NCBI GenBank assembly: GCA_016125045.1
Contig: WGML01000010.1
Span: forward strand, 101,623-165,622
Length of the DNA: 64,000 nucleotides
Source: a bacterium
GTDB taxonomy: Bacteria; Pseudomonadota; Alphaproteobacteria; Caulobacterales; Hyphomonadaceae
Reading direction: 5' to 3'
In this document: positions 28,812 to 45,851 of the stretch, one piece after another
How positions within the stretch are numbered: the first letter of the stretch is position 1
Layout: the number at the start of each line of letters is the position of its first letter
Made by a program: the position numbers and the translations under genes
The notes under the pieces: generated by a model
The model's input: the letters and a program-made list of their open reading frames with translations, nothing else
What the model was told of the DNA's origin: nothing
Databases searched by the model: none

Positions 28812-29120
28812 CTATCTCGATAAGGTCCGCCCACGCGAGAGTTCCGTTCGCGCCACAATCTGCGATCGGACGCCGCGAAGCCGCACTGTGACGGGATCTG
28901 CCGAATAGGCCGCGAAGTCTGCTTCGTTCGGAAACGTCAGGACATGTATTTCAAAAGGCGCCCCCGCTGCGCCCGCGGCTGCGCCCGTCCGAACCACGAC
29001 CACCATGCGTCCACCATGCTGCGCCATGATGTCCGCCGACCGCTTCTCGAGCGCGTCGTACTCCTGCTCACGTCCCTGATGCACCCAGACGCTGACGACC
29101 ACCGCGAAGTCACCGCTCAT
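28812..29120 (-). CDS. DUF1330 / antibiotic-biosynthesis-monooxygenase-like small protein
   Basis: A 102-residue protein with the pattern of a dimeric alpha+beta (ferredoxin-like) barrel: VVVSVWVHQGREQEYDALEK, then MAQHGGRMVVVVRTG, and FEIHVLTFPNEADFAAYSAD. This layout and the Phe-Pro-x-x-x-x-Phe-x-x-Tyr segment are like DUF1330 and related monooxygenase-like families; no catalytic residue can be assigned. The ATG at 29120 has GGGAAGG 4 bases upstream. It sits between the tuf terminator and the S10 promoter, an unusual place for a non-ribosomal gene. Confidence 0.7.
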   Translation of the reverse strand: MSGDFAVVVSVWVHQGREQEYDALEKRSADIMAQHGGRMVVVVRTGAAAGAAGAPFEIHVLTFPNEADFAAYSADPVTVRLRGVRSQIVARTELSRGRTLSR

Positions 29121-29156
29121 GCAACCTTCCCTCCCGCGGCATCGCGACGACGACCG

Positions 29157-29190
29157 AAAGGAAAAGGGGCGCCGGTCACCCGGCGCCCCT
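29157..29190 (-). terminator. intrinsic terminator of the str operon (behind tuf)
   Basis: AGGGGCGCCGG (29165-29175) and CCGGCGCCCCT (29180-29190) form a perfect 11-bp stem with a four-base loop. On the minus strand the stem is followed by TTTTCCTTT. It lies 50 bases behind the tuf stop, a classic Rho-independent terminator. Confidence 0.85.
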
Positions 29191-29240
29191 CAGCCCTTGG
29201 CCAGCCTCGCACGAACCACGCGCGAAACCCGCTTCAAACT

Positions 29241-30431
29241 CTAGTCCAGAATACGGGCGACGACGCCGGAGCCAACCGTGCGGCCACCCTCGCGGATTGC
29301 GAAACGGAGCTTTTCCTCCATGGCGATCGGCTGGATCAACTCGACGTTCAACTTCAGGTTGTCCCCCGGCATCACCATTTCGGTGCCGGCAGGCAATTCA
29401 ACGATGCCGGTCACATCAGTGGTGCGGAAGTAGAACTGGGGCCGATAGTTCGCAAAGAACGGCGTATGGCGACCACCTTCTTCCTTGGTCAGAATATAGA
29501 CCTCGGCCTCGAACTTCTTGTGCGGCTTGACACTGCCGGGCTTGCAAAGCACCTGCCCACGCTCGACCTGCGTCCGATCGATACCGCGGAGCAGAGCGCC
29601 GATATTGTCGCCCGCCTGCCCTTGGTCAAGCAACTTGCGGAACATCTCGACGCCGGTGCAAGTCGTCTTTTGCGTATCGCGGATGCCGACGATCTCCAAT
29701 TCATCGCCGACCTTAACAATGCCGCGCTCGATACGGCCCGTAACGACCGTGCCGCGTCCCGAGATCGAGAAAACGTCCTCAATCGGCATCAGGAAAGGTT
29801 GGTCAATCGGCCGCTCAGGCGTCGGGATGAATTCGTCGACCGCCTTCATGAGCTCGAGAATTCGCTCTTCGCCAATCTGCGGATCACGGTTTTCGACGGC
29901 AGCCAGCGCCGACCCCTTGACGATCGGGATGTCGTCGCCAGGGAAGTCGTAGGACGACAGCAGTTCGCGAACTTCGAGTTCGACGAGTTCGAGAAGTTCT
30001 TCGTCGTCGACCATGTCAACTTTGTTCATGAACACGACGAGCGCCGGAACGCCAACCTGACGCGCAAGCAGGATGTGCTCACGGGTCTGCGGCATCGGGC
30101 CGTCCGCCGCGGACACAACGAGGATGCCCCCGTCCATCTGCGCGGCTCCGGTGATCATGTTCTTGACATAGTCGGCGTGCCCTGGGCAGTCGACGTGCGC
30201 GTAGTGTCGCGCGTCCGTCTCATACTCGACATGGGCGGTATTGATGGTGATGCCTCGCGCCTTTTCTTCGGGCGCCGCGTCGATTTCCTCATACTTGCGA
30301 GCCTGAGCCTTCCCCGTTTTCGCAAGCGTCATGGTGATCGCCGCCGTCAGCGTCGTCTTGCCATGGTCGACGTGGCCGATCGTGCCGATGTTGGCATGCG
30401 GCTTATTCCGGTTGAACTTTTCCTTACCCAT
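29241..30431 (-). CDS. tuf: elongation factor Tu
   Basis: GTPase of 396 residues that delivers aminoacyl-tRNA to the ribosome. GTP-binding motifs are [14 protein letters not shown] (G1), [14 protein letters not shown] (G2), [15 protein letters not shown] (G3) and NKVD (G4). The C-terminal domains carry the tRNA-binding segments, including [18 protein letters not shown]. Length and sequence are normal. It lies 66 bases behind fusA and is followed by a strong terminator. Only one tuf copy is in this window. Confidence 0.98.
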   Translation of the reverse strand: MGKEKFNRNKPHANIGTIGHVDHGKTTLTAAITMTLAKTGKAQARKYEEIDAAPEEKARGITINTAHVEYETDARHYAHVDCPGHADYVKNMITGAAQMDGGILVVSAADGPMPQTREHILLARQVGVPALVVFMNKVDMVDDEELLELVELEVRELLSSYDFPGDDIPIVKGSALAAVENRDPQIGEERILELMKAVDEFIPTPERPIDQPFLMPIEDVFSISGRGTVVTGRIERGIVKVGDELEIVGIRDTQKTTCTGVEMFRKLLDQGQAGDNIGALLRGIDRTQVERGQVLCKPGSVKPHKKFEAEVYILTKEEGGRHTPFFANYRPQFYFRTTDVTGIVELPAGTEMVMPGDNLKLNVELIQPIAMEEKLRFAIREGGRTVGSGVVARILD

Positions 30432-30497
30432 CTCTCTTCTTCCACTCCGTGGCCTTCAAAGGCGGTTGTCCCGCTACGCTGGATGAAACGCGCGGCG

Positions 30498-32576
30498 TTA
30501 TCCGCTCAACTTCTCGATGACGTCCTTCGCGACAGCGCTTGGCACTGCCTCGTAATGATCGAACTGCATGGTGTAGTTCGCCCGGCCCTGCGTCGCAGAC
30601 CGCAGATTGTTCACATAGCCGAACATGTTCGCCAATGGCACCATGGCGTTGATGACGGTGGCGTTCCCACGCATTTCCTGGCCCTGAATCATGCCGCGGC
30701 GGGAATTCAGATCTCCGATGACCGTACCCACAAAATCTTCCGGGCTGACCACTTCCACCTTCATGACCGGCTCGAGAAGCTTCATTTGCGCTTTCTGCGA
30801 GGCTTCCTTGAATGCGGCCCGGGCGGCGATCTCGAACGCAAGAACGCTCGAGTCCACGTCGTGGAACGCTCCATCGAGAAGCGTCGCCTTGAAATCGATC
30901 ACGGGAAAGCCAACCAGCGGCCCGGAGGCCATGACTGACTTGATGCCCTTCTCGACGCCGGGAATGAATTCCTTCGGAATCGATCCGCCGACGATGGCGC
31001 TTTCGAACGTGTAGCCAGCGCCCGGCTCCTGCGGCTCAAACAGCAGCTTCACACGCGCAAACTGCCCGGTTCCGCCCGTTTGCTTCTTGTGCGTGTAGTC
31101 GATCTCGGTCGCGCGGCCGAGCGTTTCGCGGTAGGCGACCTGCGGCGCGCCGACATTGGCGTCCACCTTGTAGGTGCGCCGAAGGATATCAACTTTGATG
31201 TCGAGGTGGAGTTCGCCCATACCTTTGAGCCGCGTTTCGCCGGACTCATGGTCCGTCGACACGCGGAAGGAGGGGTCTTCCGCCGCGAGACGCTGGAGCG
31301 CGAGAGCGAGCTTTTCTTGGTCTGCTTTCGTCTTCGGCTCGATCTTGATCTCGATCACCGGCTCCGGGAACTCCATGCGCTCCAGGATGACGGGTTTGGC
31401 CGGATCGCAGAGCGTGTCGCCCGTGGTGGATTCCTTGAGCGAGGCGACGGCCACGATATCGCCAGCAAACGCCTCCTTGATGTCTTTCCGGTCATTCGCG
31501 TGCATTTCGAGCATCCGACCGATACGCTCCTTTTTCTCCTTGGTGGAGTTCAGGAGAGTCGTTCCCGACTGAAGCACGCCTGAGTAGACGCGGCAGAATG
31601 TGATCGACCCCACGAACGGGTCGTCCATGATCTTGAAGGCCAGCATGGAAAGCGGCTCTTCGTCCGTCGAGCGGCGCTCCACTTCCAGGTCCGTTTTCGG
31701 GTCAACGCCCTTGATCGCAGGAACATCAAGCGGCGACGGCAGGTAATCGACAACGGCGTCGAGAAGCGGCTGAACGCCCTTGTTCTTGAACGCCGAGCCG
31801 CAAAGGACGGGGTAGAACGCGCCTGTCAGCACCGCCTTGCGAATCAGTCGCTTCAGCGTCGCAACGTCCGGCTCCTGGCCATCCAGATAAGCGGACATGA
31901 CATCATCGTCGAGCTCAACGGCCGCCTCGACCAGCGCCGCGCGATAATCTGTCGCTTTACCCATGAGGTCCGGAGGAACCGGCGCTTCATGAAATTTCGC
32001 GCCGAGGCTTTCCTCTTCCCAGATGATCGAGTTCATCTCTACGAGATCGACGACGCCTTTGAAGTCGCTCTCGATACCGATCGGGAGCTGCAGCGGGACC
32101 GGCTTGACGCCGAGACGCTTCACGAGATCGTCCACGCAGCGATAAAAATCGGCGCCGATCTTGTCCATCTTGTTTGCGAAGACGATCCGCGGGACCTTGT
32201 ACTTGTCGGCTTGCCGCCAAACCGTCTCAGTCTGCGGCTCCACCCCCTGGTTGCCGTCAAGCACGGCGACCGCTCCGTCGAGCACACGCAGACTGCGTTC
32301 GACTTCGATCGTGAAGTCGACATGGCCGGGCGTATCGATGATGTTAAGACGCTTGTCCCGCCAGAAGCAGGTGGTCGCCGCGGACGTGATCGTGATGCCG
32401 CGCTCCTGTTCCTGCTCCATGAAATCCATGGTCGCGGCGCCGTCGTGAACTTCCCCGATCTTGTGCGACTTGCCGGTGTAATAAAGCACACGCTCAGTGG
32501 TCGTGGTCTTGCCGGCGTCAATGTGCGCCATGATTCCGAAATTTCGATAGTCTGCGAGTTGATGCGTGCGGGGCAT
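30498..32576 (-). CDS. fusA: elongation factor G
   Basis: Translocase GTPase of 692 residues. G1 is [20 protein letters not shown]3 is [20 protein letters not shown]4 is [12 protein letters not shown]. Domain IV has the characteristic [20 protein letters not shown] and domain V the [20 protein letters not shown] region. It lies 40 bases behind rpsG and precedes tuf, the classic str operon order. Confidence 0.98.
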   Translation of the reverse strand: MPRTHQLADYRNFGIMAHIDAGKTTTTERVLYYTGKSHKIGEVHDGAATMDFMEQEQERGITITSAATTCFWRDKRLNIIDTPGHVDFTIEVERSLRVLDGAVAVLDGNQGVEPQTETVWRQADKYKVPRIVFANKMDKIGADFYRCVDDLVKRLGVKPVPLQLPIGIESDFKGVVDLVEMNSIIWEEESLGAKFHEAPVPPDLMGKATDYRAALVEAAVELDDDVMSAYLDGQEPDVATLKRLIRKAVLTGAFYPVLCGSAFKNKGVQPLLDAVVDYLPSPLDVPAIKGVDPKTDLEVERRSTDEEPLSMLAFKIMDDPFVGSITFCRVYSGVLQSGTTLLNSTKEKKERIGRMLEMHANDRKDIKEAFAGDIVAVASLKESTTGDTLCDPAKPVILERMEFPEPVIEIKIEPKTKADQEKLALALQRLAAEDPSFRVSTDHESGETRLKGMGELHLDIKVDILRRTYKVDANVGAPQVAYRETLGRATEIDYTHKKQTGGTGQFARVKLLFEPQEPGAGYTFESAIVGGSIPKEFIPGVEKGIKSVMASGPLVGFPVIDFKATLLDGAFHDVDSSVLAFEIAARAAFKEASQKAQMKLLEPVMKVEVVSPEDFVGTVIGDLNSRRGMIQGQEMRGNATVINAMVPLANMFGYVNNLRSATQGRANYTMQFDHYEAVPSAVAKDVIEKLSG

Positions 32577-32616
32577 GGGGGAGCCGCCTTATCAGTTCAG
32601 TTGAAGGTGCGCTGGA

Positions 32617-33087
32617 TCACCAGCGGTAGTGGGAGAAGGCCCGATTTGCTTCGGCCATGCGGTGCGTGTCTTCACGCTTCTTGACCGCCGAACCTCTGCC
32701 ATTCGCAGCGTCGAGCAATTCAGCCGCGAGTCGCTCGTGCATCGTGTTTTCCGACCGGGATCGCGCCGCGGAGATGATCCAGCGGATGGCGAGCGCCTGA
32801 CGGCGTTCAGGCCGCACTTCCACCGGCACCTGGTAGGTGGCGCCGCCCACGCGACGGGACCGCACTTCCACTGAAGGCGCGACGTTGTCGAGCGCCTCGT
32901 GAAACATCTCAACCGCATTCCGCTTGGCGCGGCTCTCAACCGTGTCGAGTGCGCCGTAGACGATCTGCTCCGCAACCGACTTCTTCCCTTCGTACATCAC
33001 CTGATTCATGAATCGGGTGAGCACCTGATCGCCAAACTTGGCGTCCGGAAGAACCTGGCGTTTCTCAGCACGGTGGCGGCGGGACAT
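32617..33087 (-). CDS. rpsG: 30S ribosomal protein S7
   Basis: S7 of 156 residues, head of the small subunit near the exit site, and the primary binder of the 16S 3' domain. [40 protein letters not shown] and [20 protein letters not shown] are conserved. It is 16 bases behind rpsL. Confidence 0.97.
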   Translation of the reverse strand: MSRRHRAEKRQVLPDAKFGDQVLTRFMNQVMYEGKKSVAEQIVYGALDTVESRAKRNAVEMFHEALDNVAPSVEVRSRRVGGATYQVPVEVRPERRQALAIRWIISAARSRSENTMHERLAAELLDAANGRGSAVKKREDTHRMAEANRAFSHYRW

Positions 33088-33103
33088 CTGGGGTTGACCT
33101 CGA

Positions 33104-33475
33104 TTATTTCGGACGTTTCACGCCGTAGTGCGAACGGCGCTGTTTGCGGTCCTTGACGCCTTGCGTGTCTAGCACGCCGCGCAGGATATGATACCGAACA
33201 CCAGGAAGGTCTTTCACGCGCCCGCCTCGGATCAGCACGACAGAATGTTCCTGCAGATTGTGGCCTTCACCGGGGATGTAGCACACGGCTTCATACTGGG
33301 TTGTCAGACGAACCTTCGCCACTTTGCGAAGCGCCGAGTTCGGCTTCTTTGGGGTCGTAGTGTAGACGCGGGTGCACACGCCCCGACGCTGCGGGCAAGC
33401 CTTCAAAGCCGGGACCTTGTTCCGCTTAGGCTTGTCGCTCCGCGGCTTGCGGATGAGCTGCTGGATCGTCGGCAT
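33104..33475 (-). CDS. rpsL: 30S ribosomal protein S12
   Basis: S12 of 123 residues, at the decoding centre. [20 protein letters not shown] and the loops [18 protein letters not shown] and [19 protein letters not shown] are normal. Both lysines known from streptomycin-resistant mutants are Lys here, so the allele looks streptomycin-sensitive. It is the first gene of the str operon, about 210 bases behind its promoter. Confidence 0.97.
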   Translation of the reverse strand: MPTIQQLIRKPRSDKPKRNKVPALKACPQRRGVCTRVYTTTPKKPNSALRKVAKVRLTTQYEAVCYIPGEGHNLQEHSVVLIRGGRVKDLPGVRYHILRGVLDTQGVKDRKQRRSHYGVKRPK

Positions 33476-33681
33476 TCGCCCTCGTTCGCCTCACTCTTGC
33501 TGGGGTTCGCACAATCGACGCACCCCGCCCAATTCAAAACACACCGGCCGTGACAGGCCCTAGCCCGCCCCGGCCACAAGTCGACGAGGCTTTCGCTCTC
33601 TCTGAACCCACTGGCGCCGCTGCACGAGATAGCGCCGCCAAAACAAGGTAACGCCAACGCCGGCCGCCGATGTGAAGCGCG

Positions 33682-33710
33682 GTCATAATGGTGCGCATCA
33701 CACCGGTCAA
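33682..33710 (-). promoter_or_regulatory. str operon promoter, sigma-70-like
   Basis: On the minus strand, TTGACC (33710-33705) and TATGAC (33687-33682) are separated by 17 bases. They lie about 210 bases upstream of rpsL and 10 bases behind the rpoC hairpin. The -35 box is identical to that of the S10 operon promoter. The remaining 33476-33681 leader shows no gene. Confidence 0.6.
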
Positions 33711-33719
33711 GAGCGTTCG

Positions 33720-33754
33720 TTGCTCCGCCGCTCGCCTACCGATAGGCGGAGCAA
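33720..33754 (-). terminator. hairpin behind rpoC
   Basis: TTGCTCCGCC (33720-33729) and GGCGGAGCAA (33745-33754) form a perfect 10-bp stem with a 15-base loop, 15 bases behind the rpoC stop. No T-run follows on either strand, so it may stop transcription with Rho, or protect the mRNA 3' end. The str promoter begins right behind it. Confidence 0.5.
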
Positions 33755-33768
33755 AGCCGAGCCCCTTC

Positions 33769-37959
<4,191 letters not shown>

Positions 37960-37988
37960 GGAACGAATAGTCTCCCTCTGGGGACGAC

Positions 37989-38013
37989 CCGCCGACGGTC
38001 AAACCGCCGGCGG
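37989..38013 (-). other. hairpin in the rpoB-rpoC gap
   Basis: CCGCCGACGGT (37989-37999) pairs with ACCGCCGGCGG (38003-38013) with one mismatch and a three-base loop. It lies 30 bases behind the rpoB stop and 30 bases ahead of rpoC. Lacking a T-run, it is more likely an RNA processing or stability element than a terminator. Confidence 0.4.
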
Positions 38014-38046
38014 AACCTGTAAGCGACGTTGTCGAAAGCCCCGGTG

Positions 38047-42147
<4,101 letters not shown>

Positions 42148-42228
42148 GTCTGCTCCAGGCCTCGATTGTTTCTGCCGCGGCCGCCCGAACCCAGGCTCGT
42201 CCGGACCGCATTCGCCATGTGGCGCGAA

Positions 42229-42257
42229 AGCGGCGGACCGATATCTCGGCCGCCGCT
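42229..42257 (-). other. strong hairpin in the rplL-rpoB gap
   Basis: AGCGGCGG then CCGA (42229-42241, one bulged A) pairs with TCGG and CCGCCGCT-type sequence at 42246-42257 around a TATC loop, giving about 12 pairs. A processing site and partial terminator lie at the same place in E. coli; here that role is an inference from position. Confidence 0.45.
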
Positions 42258-42295
42258 GTCGTCATTCCCCCGCGGAACGCCTGCCGGCGCTCTGT

Positions 42296-42319
42296 CCCGC
42301 TGCTTCGCGCAGCAACGGG
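42296..42319 (-). other. hairpin directly behind rplL
   Basis: CCCG and TGCT (42296-42304) pair with AGCA and CGGG (42311-42319) with one internal mismatch and a TCGCGC loop, 21 bases behind the rplL stop. No T-run follows on the minus strand. It probably works with the larger hairpin at 42229 to adjust rplL versus rpoBC output. Confidence 0.35.
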
Positions 42320-42340
42320 TGCGGGTAGTCGATCGCCGAG

Positions 42341-42730
42341 TTACTTGATCTCGACTTTAGCGCCGCTCTCTTCGAGCTTCTTCTTGATGTTCTGCGCTTC
42401 TTCCTTGGACACGCCTTCCTTGATCGGCTTGGGAGCGGCCTCGACCAGGTCCTTGGCCTCCTTCAACCCGAGGCCCGGGACAATCTCGCGCACCACCTTG
42501 ATCACGTTGATCTTCTTGTCGCCGGCGTCCGTCAGGACGACATCGAACTCGGTCTGCTCTTCGGCCGCTGCGGCCGGGGCGCCCGCGCCACCGCCCATCG
42601 GCATCGCCGCCATAGCAACCGGAGCTGCTGCGGAGACGCCCCATTTCTCTTCGAGCAGCTTCGACAACTCGGCCGCTTCAAGCACTGTGAGGGAGGACAG
42701 ATCCTCAACGATTTTTTCGAGTTTGGACAT
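42341..42730 (-). CDS. rplL: 50S ribosomal protein L7/L12
   Basis: Stalk protein of 129 residues. The N-terminal dimerisation part ([20 protein letters not shown]), an Ala/Pro-rich hinge with [19 protein letters not shown], and the C-terminal factor-binding domain with [20 protein letters not shown] and [18 protein letters not shown] are all present. It recruits EF-Tu and EF-G. Multiple copies bind L10, encoded 66 bases upstream. Confidence 0.97.
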   Translation of the reverse strand: MSKLEKIVEDLSSLTVLEAAELSKLLEEKWGVSAAAPVAMAAMPMGGGAGAPAAAAEEQTEFDVVLTDAGDKKINVIKVVREIVPGLGLKEAKDLVEAAPKPIKEGVSKEEAQNIKKKLEESGAKVEIK

Positions 42731-42796
42731 TGGATGACTTCCTTCGTTTAAGTCCGTGTGACGGGTGTTTGGTTCAGGAGATTTGCACTGGCTCGT

Positions 42797-43312
42797 TCAG
42801 GCTGCGTCTTTCTTCGAGTAGGCGTCGAAAACGCGGACCAATTGCGCCGCGGGAGCCTGCAGCACGCCTGCAACCTTCGTCGCGGGCGCCTGGATAAGAC
42901 CGATGATTTGACCGCGGAGCTGATCCAGCGACGGCAGAGTTGCGAGCGCCTTCACGCCGTCGGGGTTCAGCACCACATCGCCGAGGATGCCGCCGATCAG
43001 AACGAGCTTGTCGTTCGCCTTGGCGTAATCCGCAACGACCTTTGACGCGCTCACAGGATCCACTGAATACGCGATCGCGACCGGCCCGGTGAACATGCCG
43101 GCGGCGTTGTCTCCGCCGCGTCCATCGAGCGCAATCTTGGCCAATCGGTTCTTGATGACCTTCAGCGCCGCGCCCTCGCCCTTGAGCTTGACGCGAAGGT
43201 CGGTCATTTCAGCCACAGTCATCCCGGCATAATGGGTGACCACAACCACGCCGCTATCTCCAAACACTGTTTTCAGCATCTCGAGGGCGGCGGTTTTTCC
43301 TGCCTTGTCCAT
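42797..43312 (-). CDS. rplJ: 50S ribosomal protein L10
   Basis: L10 of 171 residues, base of the L7/L12 stalk. Conserved parts are VVVVTHYAGMTVAEMTDLR, KVIKNRLAKIAL, FTGPVAIAYSVDPVSASKVV and the C-terminal helix that binds L7/L12 dimers. The ATG at 43312 has GGAG 6 bases upstream; an in-frame TTG three codons earlier is inside that ribosome site and is therefore rejected. Confidence 0.96.
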   Translation of the reverse strand: MDKAGKTAALEMLKTVFGDSGVVVVTHYAGMTVAEMTDLRVKLKGEGAALKVIKNRLAKIALDGRGGDNAAGMFTGPVAIAYSVDPVSASKVVADYAKANDKLVLIGGILGDVVLNPDGVKALATLPSLDQLRGQIIGLIQAPATKVAGVLQAPAAQLVRVFDAYSKKDAA

Positions 43313-43662
43313 TGCGGTCTCCAACTCGGGCGACCGGACCGTCCGGTCACCCCCAGGATGCGCACACGAGAAGCCGGTCAGCCCCTAGCCGCATCCCGAC
43401 GCGTCGGGTGCGAGCTTCTGGGGGGCGAACGCGAACACCTCGCGCGCCCCGTCCCAGGGCCTGACTCAAAACCGCCTTACCGGGACATGACCGGACTGGC
43501 GGGCCTTCCGTCACACCCCGTCTCATACGGACGCGCAAAAAACGAAGCGCATTAGGACCGCTCGGAGGCGAACCGCCGGCGATCATCCGCAATCATGGAC
43601 GAGAGGTGGGGAAGAAACGGAAACCCGCGACGACCCCACCGGAGCGAGCGCATATAGCCCCT
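43313..43662 (-). promoter_or_regulatory. rplJL leader between rplA and rplJ
   Basis: A 350-base stretch without a supportable gene. It contains two clear inverted repeats close to rplJ: GACCGGAC and GTCCGGTC around one base at 43332-43348, and CGCA-CCCGACG with CGTCGGG-TGCG at 43390-43412 (one bulged base). In many bacteria an L10-L7/L12 complex binds such a leader to repress its own translation; the position and structures suit this, but the binding motif itself was not proved. Confidence 0.45.
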
Positions 43663-44367
43663 TCATTCTGCGCTTGCAAGCACCGATTGTGCGTCCACCT
43701 TCACGCCGGGCCCCATCGTCGAGGAGATGGCCACTCGCCGGACATAGGTGCCTTTGGCTCCAGACGGCTTCGCCCGAACAATGGCCCCCATGAACGCCCG
43801 CACATTCTCGGTGAGCGCCTCGTGCGTAAAGCTCGCCTTTCCCACGCCGGCATGGATGATGCCCGCCTTCTCTACGCGGAACTCCACGGCGCCGCCCTTG
43901 GCGTCCTTTACAGCCTGCGCGACATTCGGCGTGACCGTTCCCACTTTGGGGTTCGGCATCAGCCCTCTCGGACCAAGCACTTTTCCCAACCGACCGACCA
44001 AAGCCATCATGTCGGGCGTTGCGATCACGCGATCGAAATCGATCTTGCCGGCCTGCACCTGCTCGGCGAGATCATCCGCACCGACGATGTCGGCGCCCGC
44101 CTCACGGGCTTCGTCCGCCTTCTTGTCCTTCGCGAACACGGCGACGCGGATTGTGCGTCCGGTGCCGTTCGGAAGGTTGCAGACCCCGCGAACCATCTGA
44201 TCCGCATATTTCGGATCGACACCGAGGTTGACAGCGATCTCGATCGTTTCATCGAACTTCGCCTTGGCGTTGTCCTTCACTATCTTGACCGCGTCGGCGA
44301 TCGAATAGGACTTGTCGACATCGACTTTCGACCGCGCCGCGATCGTACGTTTTCCTGGTCTCGACAT
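43663..44367 (-). CDS. rplA: 50S ribosomal protein L1
   Basis: L1 of 234 residues, the mobile stalk at the exit site and, in E. coli, translational repressor of its own operon. [60 protein letters not shown] and [19 protein letters not shown] are all normal. The ATG at 44367 is four bases behind the rplK stop. A 350-base leader separates it from rplJ. Confidence 0.97.
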   Translation of the reverse strand: MSRPGKRTIAARSKVDVDKSYSIADAVKIVKDNAKAKFDETIEIAVNLGVDPKYADQMVRGVCNLPNGTGRTIRVAVFAKDKKADEAREAGADIVGADDLAEQVQAGKIDFDRVIATPDMMALVGRLGKVLGPRGLMPNPKVGTVTPNVAQAVKDAKGGAVEFRVEKAGIIHAGVGKASFTHEALTENVRAFMGAIVRAKPSGAKGTYVRRVAISSTMGPGVKVDAQSVLASAE

Positions 44368-44371
44368 CGCC

Positions 44372-44800
44372 CTAGCCCCTGACCTCAAGACCCATCGCGC
44401 GCGCCGAACCAGCAATGATCCGCGCGCCCGCCTCAACGTCGTTCGTGTTGAGATCCTTCAACTTCGCCTGCGCGATTTCGCGGCACTGATCCATCGTCAC
44501 CGATCCGGCGGAATCCCTACCGGGGGTCTTGGAGCCCGACTGAATCTTTGCCGCCTGCTTCAGCAGATAGGACGCCGGCGGCGTCTTGATCTCGAAAATG
44601 AACGACTTGTCCTGGTAGTAGTGAATCACCACTGGAAGGGGCATGCCCTTCTGCATCTCCTGCGTGCGCGCGTTGAACGCCTTGCAGAATTCCATGATGT
44701 TGATGCCCCTCTGACCAAGTGCAGGTCCGATGGGTGGAGCCGGGTTCGCGGACCCGGCGGGCACTTGAAGCTTCAAGCTGCCCAGCAGTTTCTTCGCCAT
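44372..44800 (-). CDS. rplK: 50S ribosomal protein L11
   Basis: L11 of 142 residues, GTPase-associated centre, binding site of thiostrepton-type drugs. [20 protein letters not shown] with the two conserved prolines, [18 protein letters not shown] and the C-terminal [10 protein letters not shown] are standard. The frame starts at the ATG at 44800, 112 bases behind nusG. Confidence 0.97.
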   Translation of the reverse strand: MAKKLLGSLKLQVPAGSANPAPPIGPALGQRGINIMEFCKAFNARTQEMQKGMPLPVVIHYYQDKSFIFEIKTPPASYLLKQAAKIQSGSKTPGRDSAGSVTMDQCREIAQAKLKDLNTNDVEAGARIIAGSARAMGLEVRG

Positions 44801-44826
44801 TGTATCCCTCTGAGCGATGTGTCGCT

Positions 44827-44846
44827 CCGATGCGGAACTGCACCGG
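44827..44846 (-). promoter_or_regulatory. small hairpin upstream of rplK
   Basis: CCGATGC (44827-44833) and GCACCGG-type sequence (44840-44846) form a 7-pair stem with one G-U pair, 27 bases ahead of the rplK start. E. coli L1 represses the L11 operon by binding in this region; whether this hairpin carries an L1 site is unproven. Confidence 0.25.
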
Positions 44847-44912
44847 AACCGGGAGTGCGTGGTGCGGCGGCGACCATGGACTTACGGCCTCGCCTCCCAC
44901 ACCGATCGGTGA

Positions 44913-45452
44913 TCAGACTTTCTCCACCTGACCGTATTCGAGATCGACCGGGGTCGCCCGGCCGAAAATCGAAACTGAAACCTTCAACCGCCCTGCAGGT
45001 TCGTCGATATCCTCGACCGTTCCCTCGAACGACATGAACGGACCATCTGTAACCTTTATCTTTTCTCCGACCTCGAAGGCGATCTTCGGGCGCGGTCTAG
45101 CGGCGGCTTCAACCTGCTGACCAAGAATGCGCTTCACCTCGATCTCGGGCACGGGCGAAGGTCGCTTACCCCCTTCTGCACCGAGGAAGCCGGTCACTTT
45201 GGGCGTATTCTTGACGAGGTGGTAAGCCTCGTCAGACATCTTCATTTTGACAAGCACGTACCCTGGGAAATACCGCTTCTCCACCGTCCGCTTGCGCCCA
45301 CGAACGACTTCCACGACTTCCTCAGTCGGCACTTCGATCTGCTCGAACGCGTCGACGAGGTCATGCATCTCGGCTTGCTCGCGAATGGTTTGAGCCACCT
45401 TCTTTTCGAAGTTCGAATACGCGTGGACGATGTACCACTTGCCTTCCGTCAT
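44913..45452 (-). CDS. nusG: transcription termination/antitermination factor NusG
   Basis: NusG of 179 residues couples RNA polymerase with the ribosome and Rho. The NGN domain begins KWYIVHAYSNFEKKVAQTI and contains KRYFPGYVLVKMKMSDEAY and GFLGAEGGKRPSPV. The KOW domain is VGEKIKVTDGPFMSFEGTVE followed by SIFGRATPVDLEYGQVEKV. The ATG overlaps the secE stop by four bases, so the two are coupled as in most bacteria. Confidence 0.97.
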   Translation of the reverse strand: MTEGKWYIVHAYSNFEKKVAQTIREQAEMHDLVDAFEQIEVPTEEVVEVVRGRKRTVEKRYFPGYVLVKMKMSDEAYHLVKNTPKVTGFLGAEGGKRPSPVPEIEVKRILGQQVEAAARPRPKIAFEVGEKIKVTDGPFMSFEGTVEDIDEPAGRLKVSVSIFGRATPVDLEYGQVEKV

Positions 45453-45709
45453 GACGCTGGCCCCACCCCCGTTACAAACCGGACCAACGTACTCACGACA
45501 AAATCGACTCCAAGAAAGAAGATCGCTGCAAGCACCACCATGATGAGCACCATGATCGTGGCCGCGACGGTCTCCTGCCGCGTTGTCCAGGTCACTTTCC
45601 GAGCTTCAGACCGGACCTGACTGATGAACGTAAATGGCCCAACCGCCTTCTTCTTCGCGGAAGGAGGAGCCTTGGCGGCTCCTGAAGTAGGGTTCTTCGT
45701 GTCGGCCAT
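45449..45709 (-). CDS. secE: preprotein translocase subunit SecE
   Basis: Single-helix SecE of 86 residues that clamps SecY. A short Lys/Ala-rich lead is followed by FISQVRSEARKVTWTTRQET, the amphipathic cytosolic helix, then VLIMVVLAAIFFLGVDF as the membrane span. The ATG at 45709 has only a weak ribosome site. In-frame sequence continues upstream to a TTG at 45796, but those 29 residues are not like SecE. It follows secD by 142 bases. Confidence 0.93.
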   Translation of the reverse strand: MADTKNPTSGAAKAPPSAKKKAVGPFTFISQVRSEARKVTWTTRQETVAATIMVLIMVVLAAIFFLGVDFVVSTLVRFVTGVGPAS

Positions 45710-45755
45710 GATCCGTCGACGTCGTTTGCTGCGTTGGGAAAGAGAGAGCGAGCGT

Positions 45756-45782
45756 CTAATGCATCCCGTCGCGCGCGTCCAT
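45756..45782 (-). CDS. possible mini-ORF in the secE leader
   Basis: Eight codons plus stop (MDARDGMH). The ATG at 45782 is preceded by AAGGAGGG, the best ribosome site in this gap, 47 bases ahead of the secE ATG, which has a weak one. It may be a leader peptide, or the ribosome site may belong to a longer SecE form that begins at the TTG at 45796. Confidence 0.2.
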   Translation of the reverse strand: MDARDGMH

Positions 45783-45851
45783 CGCCCTCCTTCCAAAATA
45801 TGACAATCGTTTCACGCTAATGCTGAGCGACGCCCGAGGGCCGCCCGAGCA

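Noticed and set aside
43340..43600. Open frames of 81 to 107 codons in the rplA-rplJ gap
   Set aside because: They lie over the structured leader, lack similarity to known proteins, and have atypical composition.
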